This document shows positions 9,343-17,121 of a stretch of 64,000 nt of DNA, one piece after another (the first letter of the stretch is position 1; every line of letters starts with the position of its first letter). A program made the translations under genes and the position numbers. The notes beneath the pieces were generated by a model, which had not been told where the DNA came from, ran no database searches, and saw only the letters and a list, made by a program, of their open reading frames with translations. The DNA comes from Candidatus Amarobacillus elongatus. Lineage in GTDB: Bacteria > Chloroflexota > Dehalococcoidia > Tepidiformales > Tepidiformaceae. The stretch is taken from contig JADJBX010000007.1 of NCBI GenBank assembly GCA_016703545.1, positions 148,633 through 212,632 on the forward strand, read 5' to 3'.

Positions 9343-10122
9343 ATGGGAGAGAGCACCCCCTTTGAAAACGAACGCTGCCGGGCCTGCGGCCAGCGCGCCG
9401 AGCTCGTCTTCGGCGTCCGGCTCGACCGGAACCTGAGCGGCGCCTGGTCCCCCCTCGAAACCGCGCTCGCCCGCCCCGTCTGCACGTCGTGCCGGGATGC
9501 CGGCTTCCGCGATGGCATCCTCAGCACCATGCACGCCCCCGGCGCCGGGTACGTTCGCGACCAGTGCGACGGCTGCCACACGCCCCTCTTCGCCGAGGCG
9601 TGGGTGGTGGAGTACACCCCCGTTCGCACCAGCGCGCGGGATGGCCGGCCCGCCCTCGCGATCCAGTACCGCGTTTGCTCCGCGTGCGTGCTGCGCATCG
9701 CGGGCGAGTTCGATGGCCGGGTGCCCGGCCGCGGCCACCTCGGGCTGGCGGTGCGCGGCGCGATGCTGCGCCACCACATCCCCATCCCCGTCGATGCCCC
9801 CGAACCGGCGCCGCGGGCCGTCCCCTCCGCCACCCTCGGCCGCCTCGCGCTGGCCGCCTTCGAACAGGGACCGTGGCCGAGCGGCTTCTTCACCCTCTCC
9901 GGCCGCCTGCTGTTCGCGAACTCCGCGCTGCGCGCGCTCGGCGATGAGGGGCTCGAACAGCTGCGCACGCGCCTGCACCCCGAGCTCGATGGCTACTCGG
10001 AGGGCCTGCCCCTGCCCCTCAACGCCCCCGACGGCCTCGTCGCCGTGCCGATTCGCAACTCCAGCGGCGATGTCGCGGCAGTGCTCGCGGTGGTGGGGCC
10101 GGCGGAGGGCGCCGCCCTATAA
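9343..10122 (+). CDS. cysteine-rich zinc-ribbon protein of unknown function
   Basis: A 259-residue soluble protein whose first 125 residues carry four CxxC knuckles: CRAC, CTSC, CDGC and CSAC. They suggest two zinc ribbons. The C-terminal part (about 175-255), with FFTLSGRLLFANSALRALGDEG and PIRNSSGDVAAVLAVVG, resembles a PAS-like fold in its strand pattern. It may be a small sensor or adaptor. It ends 8 bp before the sirtuin gene, whose -10 box overlaps its stop codon. No enzyme signature is visible. Confidence 0.7.
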   Translation: MGESTPFENERCRACGQRAELVFGVRLDRNLSGAWSPLETALARPVCTSCRDAGFRDGILSTMHAPGAGYVRDQCDGCHTPLFAEAWVVEYTPVRTSARDGRPALAIQYRVCSACVLRIAGEFDGRVPGRGHLGLAVRGAMLRHHIPIPVDAPEPAPRAVPSATLGRLALAAFEQGPWPSGFFTLSGRLLFANSALRALGDEGLEQLRTRLHPELDGYSEGLPLPLNAPDGLVAVPIRNSSGDVAAVLAVVGPAEGAAL

Positions 10123-10123
10123 T
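10118..10123 (+). promoter_or_regulatory. -10 hexamer TATAAT of the sirtuin gene
   Basis: A consensus -10 lies 7 nt before the ATG at 10131, so transcription should begin at or beside the start codon. It overlaps the stop of the upstream gene. Confidence 0.7.
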
Positions 10124-10130
10124 CGCGGCC

Positions 10131-10913
10131 ATGTCCGAACTGCCCGAAGCCACGCGCGAAGCCTGCCTCGCGATCGCCGCCCTCCTTCGCGATGCCGCCC
10201 ACATCGTCGCCCTCAGCGGCGCCGGCATCTCCACCGAATCCGGCATCCCCGACTTTCGCGGCCCCCAGGGCGTCTGGACGAAGGACCCGGAGGCCGAGAA
10301 GCGCGCCACCCTGCAGCACTACATGGCGAACCGGGACGCCCGCGTCCGCGCCTGGCAGGGCCGCCGCGAAAGCCCCCTCTTCTCCGCCGAGGCGAACGCC
10401 GGCCACCGCGCCCTCGCGGAGATCGCCGCCCACACCCGCTTCGACCTGCTCGTGACCCAGAACATCGACGGCCTCCACCAGAAGGGCGGCTTCCCCGCGG
10501 AGCGCGTCGTCGAAATCCACGGCACCGTGCACGAGTTCACCTGCATGGGCTGCGGCGAACGCGGCGATATCCACCGCGTCATCGCGCGCGTCGAAGCGGG
10601 CGAGGAGGACCCGCCCTGCCGCACCTGCGGCGGCATCCTCAAGTCCGCGACCATCTCCTTCGGCCAGCAGCTCGTCGCCAGCGACCTCGAACGCGCGATG
10701 GACGCCGCGAGCCGTGCGGACGTCTTCCTCGCGATCGGGACCACGCTCGGCGTGTACCCGGCCGCGAACATGCCCATCGCCGCGCTCCAGGCGGGCGCGC
10801 GCCTCGTCATCCTCAACGCGCAGCCCACGCCGTTCGACGAATACGCCAGCATCATCGTCCGCGAGCCCCTGGGCGAGGTCCTGCCGCTGATCGCGTCCGC
10901 GCTCAGGGACTGA
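10131..10913 (+). CDS. cobB: NAD-dependent protein deacylase (sirtuin)
   Basis: 260 residues with the full sirtuin set: the Rossmann motif ALSGAGISTESGIPDF (about 27-42), TQNIDGLH (about 108-115), catalytic His130 in EIHGTVHE, the zinc Cys pairs CMGC and CRTC, and the NAD motif AIGTTLGVYPAAN. It removes acetyl or other acyl groups from lysines using NAD. The FGE motif common after the zinc module is FGQ here (SFGQQL), a small deviation that could affect acyl preference. No acetyl-CoA synthetase or acetyltransferase gene is adjacent; a GNAT gene lies 8 kb away. Confidence 0.95.
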   Translation: MSELPEATREACLAIAALLRDAAHIVALSGAGISTESGIPDFRGPQGVWTKDPEAEKRATLQHYMANRDARVRAWQGRRESPLFSAEANAGHRALAEIAAHTRFDLLVTQNIDGLHQKGGFPAERVVEIHGTVHEFTCMGCGERGDIHRVIARVEAGEEDPPCRTCGGILKSATISFGQQLVASDLERAMDAASRADVFLAIGTTLGVYPAANMPIAALQAGARLVILNAQPTPFDEYASIIVREPLGEVLPLIASALRD

Positions 10914-10979
10914 GGCGAACCTCACGGCCGGTGGCCGCGCTCGACGAGGGATCCGATCGGACAGCGCGCGCGGCGGCGC

Positions 10980-11798
10980 TCAGTGCGCCGGCGCCGCCTC
11001 GGCCCACGCCTTCACCACCAGTCCCGCTCCCGCGGCCATGATCGGCCCGCGCGGCACGAGCACCTGGAACGACCCCGACTGGCCCGGGCCGAGCACCGGC
11101 GGGTCATCCTCCGCCAGGAACGGCATGGAGAACGTGTTCGTGAACCCCGCGAAGACGACGTTGCCGCTCGCGTCGTAGATCGCGATCGCGGCCTGCACCA
11201 TCTCCAGCCGCGCGCCGCCCGCGTTCCGCACCCCGCCGTTCACCGCAAGCTGCGTCGCCGAGACGGCCGTCGTGCCGTCTTCACTCAGGATCACGTTGGC
11301 CGGCGGCTGCACCGTCACCGCAAGGTCCGTGCGGACGGCGATCGCCGGCGGCGCCACGGAGATGACCTCGGCCGTGACGGTCACCGCGCCGGGCGCGACG
11401 ACCCCTTCGAACAGCACCCCGAACGGCGACACATCGCCGGGCGCGACCGCCCCCAGCCGCGAGGTCCCGCGCTCACGCGCCACGACCGCGCCGGACGCTC
11501 GCCGCGCGGTCACCTCCACCACGACCGCGCCAATGGCCGCGGAGGTGCCGTTGACGACTTCGCCGTAGGCGCGCAATTCACCCGCGGAGCCGTTCGCCGC
11601 CACCGACGAGGAGCTGAGCCCGCGAACCGTCACCGCACCCGCCGCGGGCGGCGGCGTTACGGGGAGATCGCCGCCGCTGGCCACCATGGGCAGGAACGCC
11701 CGGGGCGTCAGCGGGCCCTGCGCACGCGCGCCGCCCCCCGCCGTGAACGCGAGGCCGATGACAAGAACGAAGAGCGCCGGGAGCGCACGGCGAAGCAC
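10980..11798 (-). CDS. secreted beta-sandwich protein with surface-type N-terminus
   Basis: 272 residues from a GTG at 11798 that directly precedes a signal peptide (LPALFVLVIGLAFTAGGGARA). FLPMVASGG follows, reminiscent of the FLP(L/M)V motif in Chloroflexota exported proteins. Two repeats of a beta-rich domain come next, with stretches AYGEVVNGTSAAIGAVVVEV and NGGVRNAGGARLEMVQAAI, a pattern seen in FxLYD/CARDB-like extracellular domains. It probably sits on the cell surface as a structural or adhesive protein. A longer in-frame extension upstream of 11798 runs antisense to the next gene and is rejected. Converges with the sirtuin gene. Confidence 0.75.
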   Translation of the reverse strand: MLRRALPALFVLVIGLAFTAGGGARAQGPLTPRAFLPMVASGGDLPVTPPPAAGAVTVRGLSSSSVAANGSAGELRAYGEVVNGTSAAIGAVVVEVTARRASGAVVARERGTSRLGAVAPGDVSPFGVLFEGVVAPGAVTVTAEVISVAPPAIAVRTDLAVTVQPPANVILSEDGTTAVSATQLAVNGGVRNAGGARLEMVQAAIAIYDASGNVVFAGFTNTFSMPFLAEDDPPVLGPGQSGSFQVLVPRGPIMAAGAGLVVKAWAEAAPAH

Positions 11799-11915
11799 GC
11801 CGCGGATGCTACGTGAGCGGGACGCACCTGTCGTTGCCAAACAATTGCGGCGTACCCTGGCCACTTTTCCCGTTCGCCCCACCCCTTCTTGCCCCATCTC
11901 ACTAGAATCCCCGCT

Positions 11916-12731
11916 GTGCACGCGCTCATCTCCGGCGGCGAACAGTTCCACGGCTTCGAGGGGCTGTCGCTCGCCGTCCTGATCCTCGCCGGCGGCGCGG
12001 CCATCCTCTGGGCGATGATCTTCGCCTGGCGCTGGTTCGCCACCTTCCCCTACCAGCCCGCCCCCGGCCCCACGACCAGTGACCTTGGCGGCGAACCACC
12101 CGCGATCGTGAACCTGCTCGTGCACCGCTGCGCCCTCACGCGCGCCGCCATCCCGGCCACGGTGCTCGACCTTGCCGCGCGCGGCGCCCTCGCCGTCGAG
12201 CAGTACGGCCGCCAGGTGGTGGTGCGCGTGCGCGAACACCGCATCCAGGGCATGGCCCTCGCCGCGTACGAAGGCCACCTCCTCGACCACATCCGCCGCC
12301 ACGCGACCGGCGGCAGCGCCCCCATCGAGGCTCTCGGCTTCGACTCGCCGGACGAGGCGAACCGCTTCTGGGACCGCTTCCGCAAGGCCGTCGTGGCCGA
12401 GGCGCGCCAGCGCAGGCTCGTGCGCAACCGCTGGGCGCCGCGGGACTGGACGATTCTCGGCGGCTTCCTCGCCGCCGCCCTCGGGCTGGCCGCCTTCGCC
12501 CTCGGGCTCGCCCACTTCGCCGAGGAGAACACGGGCAGCAGCGACGACTGGGGCCGCTGGGATTGGTTCTGGGTGGCCGGCATCTCCTGGGCCGTGATCA
12601 TGGGCGGGCTGGGCGCCCTCCGGGACCTGCGCGATACCCCCACGGGGCGCGCCGCCGCCGCCCGCTGGCTGGGCGTGCGCACCTACCTCCGCCAGGCCGA
12701 GGCGTTCGAGGACGCGCCCCCGCCGCCGTGA
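11916..12731 (+). CDS. DUF2207-like membrane protein, N-terminal part
   Basis: 271 residues starting at the GTG at 11916, which sits 7 nt after the -10 TAGAAT. One helix (LAVLILAGGAAILWAMIFAW) leads to a soluble domain with EPPAIVNLLVHRCALTRAAIPATVLDLAARGAL, the winged-helix-like middle of DUF2207/YciQ proteins. Two more helices follow (ILGGFLAAALGLAAFALGL, WFWVAGISWAVIMGG). The frame closes at TGA after RTYLRQAEAFEDAPPPP, exactly where family proteins normally continue into an EYLAYALALGV-like segment. That segment begins the next gene through a GTGA overlap. The usual N-terminal secreted domain of the family is missing. Function unknown. Confidence 0.72.
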   Translation: MHALISGGEQFHGFEGLSLAVLILAGGAAILWAMIFAWRWFATFPYQPAPGPTTSDLGGEPPAIVNLLVHRCALTRAAIPATVLDLAARGALAVEQYGRQVVVRVREHRIQGMALAAYEGHLLDHIRRHATGGSAPIEALGFDSPDEANRFWDRFRKAVVAEARQRRLVRNRWAPRDWTILGGFLAAALGLAAFALGLAHFAEENTGSSDDWGRWDWFWVAGISWAVIMGGLGALRDLRDTPTGRAAAARWLGVRTYLRQAEAFEDAPPPP

Positions 12732-13804
12732 CCGTCTGGGACCGCTACCTCGCCTACGGAGCGGCCCTCGGCGTCGCCCACGAGGCCGTTCGCGCAATGC
12801 CCTTCGACGACGAAGACCCGGCCAGCGCATGGACCCGCTACGGCGGCCATTGGCGCGAAATCGACATCCGCTACCCCGCTCGCTTCAGCTTCGGGAAGCC
12901 CCCGTTCCGCGTCTTCCTCGAGGGCGCCGCTCGGGCCGGGGCGTGGGGGTTCGCCGGCTTCTACATGCTGCCCATCGCCGTCCGCTTCCTGCTCGACGCC
13001 ACCCCCGAACTGCTCAACGGCGAGCAGTTCGAGAACAGCGGCGGCGTGCGCGTGTTCATCGCCATCATGGCCGCGACCGTCGCCGTGATCGGCGTGGTCT
13101 GCGCCCTGCACTTTCTCGGCGGCGTCATCCGCCTCTGGCGCGGCGCCGCCGACCTTGGCCGCCCTTCCGTGCTCGAAGGCGAAGTCGTGAAGCTCTACAA
13201 CGGCCGCGTCGCCGTGGACGACGGCACGCTCGAGGAGGCGACGGCGTGGACGCCCCCGCTCGGCGCACCCGGCCTGCGACGGGGCGCGCGCGTGCGCGTC
13301 ACTCACACCCCCCGGCTCTGGTACGTCTCGCGTGTCGAAGTGCTCGAAGCCGCCCCCGAGTTGCCCGCCACCGCCGTCGCGACGGCCGGCGACCCCCCGG
13401 AGCCCGAAGCCGTCCTCCCCCTCGCGACCGCGATCGGCGGCGCAATCGGCATTCTCCGCGCCGCCAGCGGCCTCGCCCTGCAACCGGCGGATGCCGCGCG
13501 CGCCGGCCCGATGACGCGCCTGCCCATGGGCGATGGCGCCGGCCGCGGCATCACCGTCAGCCGCATGCCCCTCGAGGGGATCGCCGCGAAGGGCGCCGCC
13601 GCCCTCATCACCCGCAGCGCCGCCGAGCACGGCGAACCCGTCGGAGGCCTTGGCACGAACGCCTGGTGGATGAGCGGCCACGCCCTCATCGTCTGCATGC
13701 CAGGCGAGATCGTGACCATCGAAGCCGCTGTCCAGGGCGGCGACGCCGACGCCCGTCGCGAAGCCGCCATCACCGCCGCGCGCGAACTCCTCGGGACGAA
13801 GTGA
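12728..13804 (+). CDS. DUF2207-like membrane protein, C-terminal part
   Basis: 358 residues from a GTG that overlaps the upstream stop as GTGA, which favours translational coupling. It begins with WDRYLAYGAALGVAHEAV, the C-terminal signature of DUF2207 proteins. Two hydrophobic segments follow (AWGFAGFYMLPIAVRFLL, VFIAIMAATVAVIGVVCALH), then a cytosolic beta-rich part with an OB/SH3-like stretch GEVVKLYNGRVAVDD. The C-terminal third has DUF2207-unrelated sequence. The split may be genuine gene fission, a -1 frameshift site or a sequence error. The stop is followed after two bases by a 27-G run. Confidence 0.7.
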   Translation: MTVWDRYLAYGAALGVAHEAVRAMPFDDEDPASAWTRYGGHWREIDIRYPARFSFGKPPFRVFLEGAARAGAWGFAGFYMLPIAVRFLLDATPELLNGEQFENSGGVRVFIAIMAATVAVIGVVCALHFLGGVIRLWRGAADLGRPSVLEGEVVKLYNGRVAVDDGTLEEATAWTPPLGAPGLRRGARVRVTHTPRLWYVSRVEVLEAAPELPATAVATAGDPPEPEAVLPLATAIGGAIGILRAASGLALQPADAARAGPMTRLPMGDGAGRGITVSRMPLEGIAAKGAAALITRSAAEHGEPVGGLGTNAWWMSGHALIVCMPGEIVTIEAAVQGGDADARREAAITAARELLGTK

Positions 13805-13806
13805 CC

Positions 13807-13833
13807 GGGGGGGGGGGGGGGGGGGGGGGGGGG
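13807..13833. repeat. 27-nt G homopolymer
   Basis: Twenty-seven consecutive G residues directly after a gene stop. Such a run is very unusual in a chromosome and is also the signature of dark-cycle poly-G artefacts or an assembly join. Confidence 0.9.
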
Positions 13834-13851
13834 CCCAGTTCCCAGGGCCTT

Positions 13852-13880
13852 CCTCTCCTTTCTCCTTTCTCCTTTCCGGG
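13852..13880 (+). repeat. heptamer-repeat array TTTCTCC (site i)
   Basis: About three copies of the 7-bp word TTTCTCC/CTTTCTC follow the G run, after CCCAGGG. The same word and a similar CCCAGGG lead-in occur in the site at 33332-33520. A matching reverse-complement array is not visible here; the G run stands about where it would be expected. Confidence 0.65.
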
Positions 13881-13913
13881 AACCCACGCGCCCCTGCTAT
13901 CGTTTCCTTTGAC

Positions 13914-14669
13914 ATGTCCATCTTTTCTCCCCGCACCGGGGATTCCCGCACCGTTCCCTTCCCCCGTCGCGCGCGCTTCCCGCTCCCCGCGGCCCCCGTC
14001 GCCCTGGTAGCGCTCGGCCGCGGCCTGCGGCGTCGATGACACACCGAGAGCACGGCCACGCCCGCGCCCGCCACCCTCTCCACCGCCGCGGCATCCGCGA
14101 CGGCACGCCCGGCCGAGGGCGCGACCACCACGCCCACCACCCCGGCCTCGGCAACCACGGCGGCGGGCGCCCGGACGACCAGCAACGCGAAGGTCGACGC
14201 GGTTCTCGCCGCCATCGAAGCGCGCGACGCCGCGAAGCTCGCCTCGCTCGCGCGCACCATCGATGCCGCGTGCTCGACCGCGCAGGGCGCCGGCGGCCCG
14301 CCGCAGTGCCCCACGGGGACGGCCACTGGCACGAAGGTGACCCGCTTCCCCTTCGCCAGCTGCGAAGGCGAGTACCTCGACCCGGCTGGCATCCAGCAGC
14401 TCTTCGGCACGCGGCTCACCAGCCTGAACCCGCGCGTCTACGCCGTCGCAACCACGAAGGAGCCGGGCACCGCGCTCGCGCCCCAGGGCGACTTCATCGT
14501 CGTCGTCGAAACCACCGGGGCCACCGATGGCGCCGGCGGCCGGGTGCTCCACGTCGATAGCGAGGGCCGCATCGTCAACTTCTGGACCGGCTGCGGCGGA
14601 AGCGCCGCGCAGCTCTTCGAAGCGCGCAAGGGCGCGACCGTGCTCCTTCAGCCGGCAAAGGCGAGCTGA
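13914..14669 (+). pseudogene. putative lipoprotein, paralogue of the next gene, frameshifted
   Basis: The ATG at 13914 opens a leader ending in a lipobox, but the lipobox AAACGVDD is one frame off from both the leader and the body. In the starting frame a TGA occurs near 14038. Two compensating one-base indels, near 14005 and 14045, are needed. The body (AVLAAIEARDAAKLASLA, GGPPQC, then RFPFASCEGEY to the stop) aligns along its length with the lipoprotein at 14877, including NFWTGCGGSAAQL against NYWSGCGAGAAQI. So it is a tandem duplicate of an exported lipoprotein with two conserved Cys pairs. Function unknown. Sequence error is as likely as decay. Confidence 0.65.
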
Positions 14670-14721
14670 CGGCAGTCCGCTCCCCGCAGGCATGGGCCCG
14701 GCCGCCCGGCCGGGCTGCTGC

Positions 14722-14748
14722 GTTCGCCCCTCGCCAGATGGGGCGAAC
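14722..14748 (+). terminator. hairpin downstream of the first lipoprotein
   Basis: GTTCGCCCC (14722-14730) pairs with GGGGCGAAC (14740-14748) around a 9-nt loop. It lacks a T run, so it could be a terminator or an RNA-processing hairpin in the leader of the second lipoprotein gene. Confidence 0.45.
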
Positions 14749-14876
14749 CGGATCCATCAAACCTTCGCGAGAGCCGGCCGCGGGTGCTGCCCATGTGTCC
14801 GGAGTTGGGCATCCTGATTCCATTCGTGCCACGCAGATAGTTGGTTACGAACGAATCACTGGGAGATGTTCCAACG

Positions 14877-15617
14877 ATGTCCATGCACACCCGCCGCCGC
14901 GCCTGGCGGCAGCTCGCGCTCCCGCTTGCCGCGGTCGCGCTGACCGCCTTCGCCGCCTGTGGCGGCGACGACGACACCGAGGCCACGACGGCCCCGAACG
15001 CCACCGCCGCGACCACGGCCACCAGCGCCGCCACCAGGGCGCCCGAAGGCTCGCCGAGCGCCGTCGCCTCGGCGTCCGCGCCGGCGCCGGCTGCAATCGG
15101 CTCCGCCACGGCCGCGCGCCGCACCAGCGACGCCAGAATCAACGCCGTCCTGGATGCCATCGAGAAGAAGGACGCCGCCGCCCTCGCGGCGCTCACGCAG
15201 CCGCTGACCACGCCCTGCACCACCGTCGCCGGCGCGGGCGGCCCGCCAAAATGCGACCAGGGCGTCGCCAACAACACGCCCGTGACGAAGTTTCCCGCGC
15301 TCACCTGCGAGCTCTCCTTCATCGGCACGGACCAGATCCAGTCGTACTTCGCGAGCGGCCCGCTGGGTGCGGCGAACGTGAAGCTGTACGCCGTCGCCTC
15401 CGTGAAGGACCCGGGCATGCTCGCCTACAACCCGCAGGGCGACTACATCGTCGTCATCGAGACCTCGGCAGCGACCGGCCCGGCCACCGGCTCCATGTTC
15501 AACGTCAGCAAGGACGGCAGGGTCGTGAACTACTGGAGCGGCTGCGGCGCGGGCGCCGCGCAGATCATGGCTGCCCAGGGCGGGACGAACGTGCTCCTCG
15601 CGCCCCCGGCGCCCTAG
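14877..15617 (+). CDS. putative lipoprotein of unknown function
   Basis: 246 residues. The leader LALPLAAVALTAFAACGGDDD ends in a clean lipobox (FAAC), so the mature protein should be lipid-anchored outside the membrane. A 60-residue Thr/Ala/Ser spacer follows. The globular part (about 85-246) begins INAVLDAIEKKDAAALAAL and has the Cys motifs GPPKCDQG, LTCEL and YWSGCG; its layout resembles nuclear transport factor 2-like lipoproteins. GGGAG lies 11 nt before the ATG; an earlier in-frame TTG has no such site. Duplicate of the broken gene upstream. A terminator follows 25 bp after the stop. Confidence 0.78.
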   Translation: MSMHTRRRAWRQLALPLAAVALTAFAACGGDDDTEATTAPNATAATTATSAATRAPEGSPSAVASASAPAPAAIGSATAARRTSDARINAVLDAIEKKDAAALAALTQPLTTPCTTVAGAGGPPKCDQGVANNTPVTKFPALTCELSFIGTDQIQSYFASGPLGAANVKLYAVASVKDPGMLAYNPQGDYIVVIETSAATGPATGSMFNVSKDGRVVNYWSGCGAGAAQIMAAQGGTNVLLAPPAP

Positions 15618-15642
15618 CGCCAACCCGTCCGGAGTGCCCGCG

Positions 15643-15676
15643 AAGGCGGGGCGCCCCTCGTGGGTGCCCCGCCTTT
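15643..15676 (+). terminator. intrinsic terminator
   Basis: AAGGCGGGGC (15643-15652) pairs with GCCCCGCCTT (15666-15675), ending in TTT. It ends the lipoprotein unit. Confidence 0.85.
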
Positions 15677-15834
15677 ACCGTTGCCCGCCCCGCGCCTCCC
15701 CCGTCCGTCGCTCTCGCATCTCCGCCCGAGGTCGGAGCCCGGTTCGTCCCGGCGGCGGGCGAATGCGCCGCCTGTGCCCGGCAGAATTCGAACATCAAGG
15801 ACGGGCGACACCACGGCCCGGGTGGAGGACCAGG

Positions 15835-16032
15835 ATGTTCAAGTCGATGCTTTCCCAGCGGTGCCCGAAGTGCCAGTCGCGCCTCTTCATCTCCCGCGAC
15901 CCGATGGACGAACCGGGGACGGTGTACTGCCTCGCCGGGCACACCTTCGTGCCGCGCAACCGCCCCGCCAACCGCACGGGCTCACGTCCGCGGGCGGTCG
16001 TCGTGTTCGGATCCGAGCGCGCCGCCGCCTGA
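15835..16032 (+). CDS. small CxxC zinc-binding protein
   Basis: 65 residues with CPKCQSRL near the N-terminus and CLAGH about 20 residues on, a Cys3-His zinc-site candidate. The tail is basic (RNRPANRTGSRPRA). GTGGAGG sits 7 nt before the ATG. Its size and pattern recall small zinc-beta-ribbon regulators, but no family is recognised. It has its own ribosome binding site and no neighbour within 200 bp. Confidence 0.6.
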   Translation: MFKSMLSQRCPKCQSRLFISRDPMDEPGTVYCLAGHTFVPRNRPANRTGSRPRAVVVFGSERAAA

Positions 16033-16187
16033 CGGGGTTCGCTCGCACAGGAGGGATATTCCCGTAAGGGATAACCCTGAGAGACGCGGGATCTGTTCAC
16101 GTCTTCGATGTTTATTCACCCAATTGGATTCGGGTGCGGGCCCTTAGGGGCTGGTTTTATCCGCCAATGGGCGATGTAGATGATGTC

Positions 16188-16235
16188 GCAAGGTCTCCTA
16201 ACCTTGACGGGGCAGGGATAGCGGTATGCTATCCC
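16188..16235 (+). promoter_or_regulatory. promoter with two dyads
   Basis: CAAGGT..ACCTTG (about 16188-16206) overlaps a -35-like TTGACG (16204-16209). A second dyad, GGGATAGC (16215-16222) / GCTATCCC (16228-16235), encloses a -10-like TATGCT (16225-16230). The spacing of 15 bp is short for a sigma70 promoter. Placement of palindromes over both elements suggests an operator controlling the gene at 16283. Confidence 0.5.
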
Positions 16236-16282
16236 TCCATGGGTAAGGTATGGCCCGTGGGCAAAGCCAACGGAGGGCCGCG

Positions 16283-16480
16283 ATGCAAGAAGACGTCATC
16301 GAGTTCGAGCTCGTCTGCAGCGAGCATGGACGCCACCGGATCCTGACGCCCGCAGCTCTGCCGCGCCCGCGGCACTGCGCACACTGCCAACGTCCCCTGC
16401 TTAAGCGCGAAGAGATTCGCCGGTTCCGCATCGCCCCGTCCGTCGAGCGCCATCTCGGTTCCGAGGCGTTCATCGGCTGA
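16283..16480 (+). CDS. small zinc-finger-like protein
   Basis: 65 residues: an acidic start, CSEHGRH, then HCAHCQRP, giving a Cys/His cluster able to hold one zinc, and a basic end (LKREEIRRFRIAPS). GGAGG is 6 nt before the ATG. The promoter region carries two palindromes, so expression is probably regulated. Function unknown. Confidence 0.6.
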   Translation: MQEDVIEFELVCSEHGRHRILTPAALPRPRHCAHCQRPLLKREEIRRFRIAPSVERHLGSEAFIG

Positions 16481-16583
16481 GCGACGCCCCCTGGCCACCC
16501 CCGGGCCATCAGACGACGAGGCCAGTGCGACCCGCGCTGGCCTCGCTGCTTGTGCCGCGAACGGGGGCCCCGGGCTCGCGGCC

Positions 16584-16982
16584 TCAACGCCGCGAACGGT
16601 GCTCCACCATCGTGCAGCGGTCCTGCGCCACGGCCAGCCCCGCCGCCTTCGCCCGCTCCAGCCCGTCCGGGTTCGTGATCCCCGCCTGCAGCCAGACCGC
16701 CCCGGCGCCCACCGCGATCGCCTCGTCGATAATCGGCCCGGTGTTCTCTGAGCGGACGAACACGTCCACGAGGTCCACGTGCCCGGGCACGTCCGTGAGC
16801 CGTTCGTACGCGCGCTCACCGAGGACGACGTCGCCCGGCTGGCCGAGCGTGACCGGGATGATGCGGTAGCCGGCGGCCTGGAGGTAGCTCGCAATCTGGT
16901 ACGCCGGCCGGCTGGTTCGCGCGTCCAGCCCGACCACGGCGATGGTCTTCGCGTTCATAAGGGCGGTGAGAGCAGCATCCAT
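16584..16982 (-). CDS. CoA-binding domain protein (YccU type)
   Basis: 132 residues making up a single CoA-binding Rossmann fold: the start IAVVGLDARTSRPAYQIASYL, then YRIIPVTLGQPGDVVLGERAYERLTDVPGHVDLVDVF (given here only by its ends) and GAGAVWLQAGITNPDG. The length equals stand-alone YccU proteins, related to the CoA-binding domain of succinyl-CoA synthetase and acetate-CoA ligases. The exact role is not known for the family. TAGACT lies 6 nt before the ATG, a leaderless arrangement. Confidence 0.88.
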   Translation of the reverse strand: MDAALTALMNAKTIAVVGLDARTSRPAYQIASYLQAAGYRIIPVTLGQPGDVVLGERAYERLTDVPGHVDLVDVFVRSENTGPIIDEAIAVGAGAVWLQAGITNPDGLERAKAAGLAVAQDRCTMVEHRSRR

Positions 16983-17121
16983 GCCCCGAGTCTACGCCCG
17001 CCCCGCCCACGCCCGCATCGCCGGTGACACGCGGGTGTTGCGGACCCATGTTGCCGCGTGCGACGGTGCGATGCGCGCGTCCGCCACGTGCCACGCCCCC
17101 ATTTCACCCCGGAGCATGTCC

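Noticed and set aside
13807..13833. Functional G-quadruplex
   Set aside because: A single G run could form one, but its position in a hairpin repeat site makes a sequencing or assembly artefact the simpler reading.
16033..16187. A second tRNA or small RNA gene
   Set aside because: Cloverleaf stems and a T-arm motif could not be found; only simple dyads of the downstream promoter are present.
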